Below are positions 63,901-64,000 of a DNA stretch of 64,000 nucleotides, piece by piece. Source of the stretch: JBCFBK01 sp038562555 (GTDB taxonomy: Bacteria; Bacteroidota; Bacteroidia; Bacteroidales; Prolixibacteraceae). Within the stretch, counting starts at the first letter, position 1; each line of letters opens with the position of its first letter. The stretch spans positions 1 to 64,000 of the forward strand of contig JBCFBK010000027.1 in NCBI GenBank assembly GCA_038562555.1, in the 5' to 3' direction. The position numbers and the translations under genes were made by a program. The notes under the pieces are model-generated. The model made no database searches and had not been told where the DNA came from. It saw nothing but the letters and a program-made list of their open reading frames with translations.

Positions 63901-64000
63901 GATGGTTCATTTATTCGTTTACGGAATGTACGGCTGAGCTACACATTCGACAGCAAGCTCATTGACCGGACCTTTCTGAAAGGTATAACGGCCTATGTTT
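60979..64000 (+). CDS. SusC/RagA TonB-dependent transporter (third locus), 3' end outside window
   Basis: ATG 60979, open to the window end (1007 codons). Signal peptide, then directly the carboxypeptidase-like repeat (AITGTVIDETGEALPGVTVA), plug (EEVVVVGYGTQKKRDITGAI; IDHINPNDIKSIEILKDAAS; GAIYGARSANGVVIITTKSG) and most of the barrel. It lacks the STN domain that both other SusC proteins have and no sigma/FecR pair is visible, so regulation differs. Enzymes precede SusC here, the reverse of the other two loci. Confidence 0.93.
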   Translation, partial: MKKKYLRRKFFLVLVLYLASSLAVTAQNRAITGTVIDETGEALPGVTVAVKGTTNGTITDVDGKYAISLRSEAKILVFSYIGMRSEEVTVGNSTVINLTLHPDLVGVEEVVVVGYGTQKKRDITGAITSVNDEAIEQRQAVDVFDALQGAAAGVQISTASGAPGAASSIIVRGASTLDDSGTSPLFVVDNVIMENIDHINPNDIKSIEILKDAASGAIYGARSANGVVIITTKSGEAGQPKIDVRVLKSFSSMANKLPQVNAFENVLNNDNKKTQALLKFNAITDSVGLVNSTNYYYQDLLTRTAVRNDVNLGISGASDRIKYNASFGYIGDEGIILTSYNDKLTGRFNTDYQVSNKLKWMSRISFGYSETNSVNTSSVLQGAMRRDPNMILYYPDGSYAPYYAMGGRKNPVQELYAKDNTDKRWQATIYQAMEYKFSPSLSLQVSATANLDLRRRNEFSSKELDGNANEDLRKNTGSDRTTWAQTYQGDAYLSFNRAIGSDHTVNAMIGSSVEEGKGEYLNFEGSYFVSEEVHTMNLATLDLSGTNTTASDYAIAGFFGRFGYSYKGKYILNSNIRYDGSSRFGPNKRWGLFPSVSLGWRFSDEFFMDWTRSWLTDAKIRLSWGRTGNDRVGYYESQLRYTSGSYTYNGISGVVPVSTYGNPNLQWEQTEQTNLGLDLSLFGGRANLVADYYIKSTSDLLSNMNLPYTSGFDNMRVNLAEIENKGFELSLSGFPVKKKNVSWQTTVNWWKNRNTIKNLSREDYIQSGTWYVAQGYSAGLFYGYNNTGVYPYDLSNAYADDKHTQLTPMLERDNYGNVIIGLDGKPTLLHYLLPNGEQYTGEVIQLTSGGVTAGGGDVIWENMPNSEGVYDTKIDDNDRKILGKGTPDWYASWNNVVNYKRFSLSFNFYASWGGLVYNDLKRYLSSWGGNTHRQWPEYIVTGWKYQGQITPWYAVDTRNRKTNNRASLSNFYLEDGSFIRLRNVRLSYTFDSKLIDRTFLKGITAYV

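Overview
The window reads as Bacteroidota chromosome. It has three SusC/SusD-type outer-membrane uptake loci, ECF sigma/FecR pairs, RicT and DUF4105 proteins of Bacteroidota type, and promoters of the TTTG-N19-TAnnTTTG class. The leucine-catabolic and mevalonate genes point away from gut Bacteroides and towards an environmental lineage (a Marinilabiliales/Prolixibacter-like or flavobacterial relative); that placement is inference. A run of ten N at 1439-1448 shows that this is a scaffold with an unresolved gap.

Layout. (1) 1-9898, plus strand, G+C near 50% by eye: one tightly packed gene run joining leucine catabolism (methylcrotonyl-CoA carboxylase, methylglutaconyl-CoA hydratase, an acyl-CoA dehydrogenase) to the mevalonate pathway (type II IPP isomerase, HMG-CoA reductase, two GHMP kinases, diphosphomevalonate decarboxylase). 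The leucine route can end in HMG-CoA, the substrate of the reductase. (2) 9922-15494: ricT, a DUF4105 protein, mutS, then tRNA-Gly(GCC) and tRNA-Leu(UAA). (3) 15601-56677: a more A+T-rich stretch that begins with a tyrosine recombinase just downstream of tRNA-Leu and ends with a decayed copy of the 3' part of a related recombinase. I read it as an integrated island or stacked islands. (4) 57211-64000: G+C-richer again, a third polysaccharide locus (GH2, GH88, start of a SusC) running off the window.

Inside the island: 17-31 kb holds a polysaccharide/amino-sugar locus on the minus strand (sigma factor, FecR, SusC, SusD, two glycosidases, MurQ, SSS transporter). 31-43 kb is a vitamin-B6-centred group: PLP-homeostasis protein YggS, HemL, a class III aminotransferase coupled to pyridoxal kinase, GlyA and a divergent MocR/PdxR-type regulator. 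It also contains phosphatidylserine decarboxylase, a MarR regulator, a HAD phosphatase, a small thioredoxin-like protein and tRNA-Cys(GCA). 43-54 kb is a second locus with the same sigma/FecR/SusC/SusD order and two GH127-type enzymes, so its target is probably arabinofuranose-rich glycan. 54-56 kb has a YeiH-type transporter and a LysR regulator.

The two most interesting signals are the leucine-to-mevalonate operon and a 61-bp, gap-free, three-copy promoter/operator module (32258, 34660, 41376) in front of tRNA-Cys/yggS, psd-hemL and glyA/mocR. The module looks like the binding site of the MocR regulator and would define a local PLP regulon. No CRISPR array or intact insertion sequence was seen.
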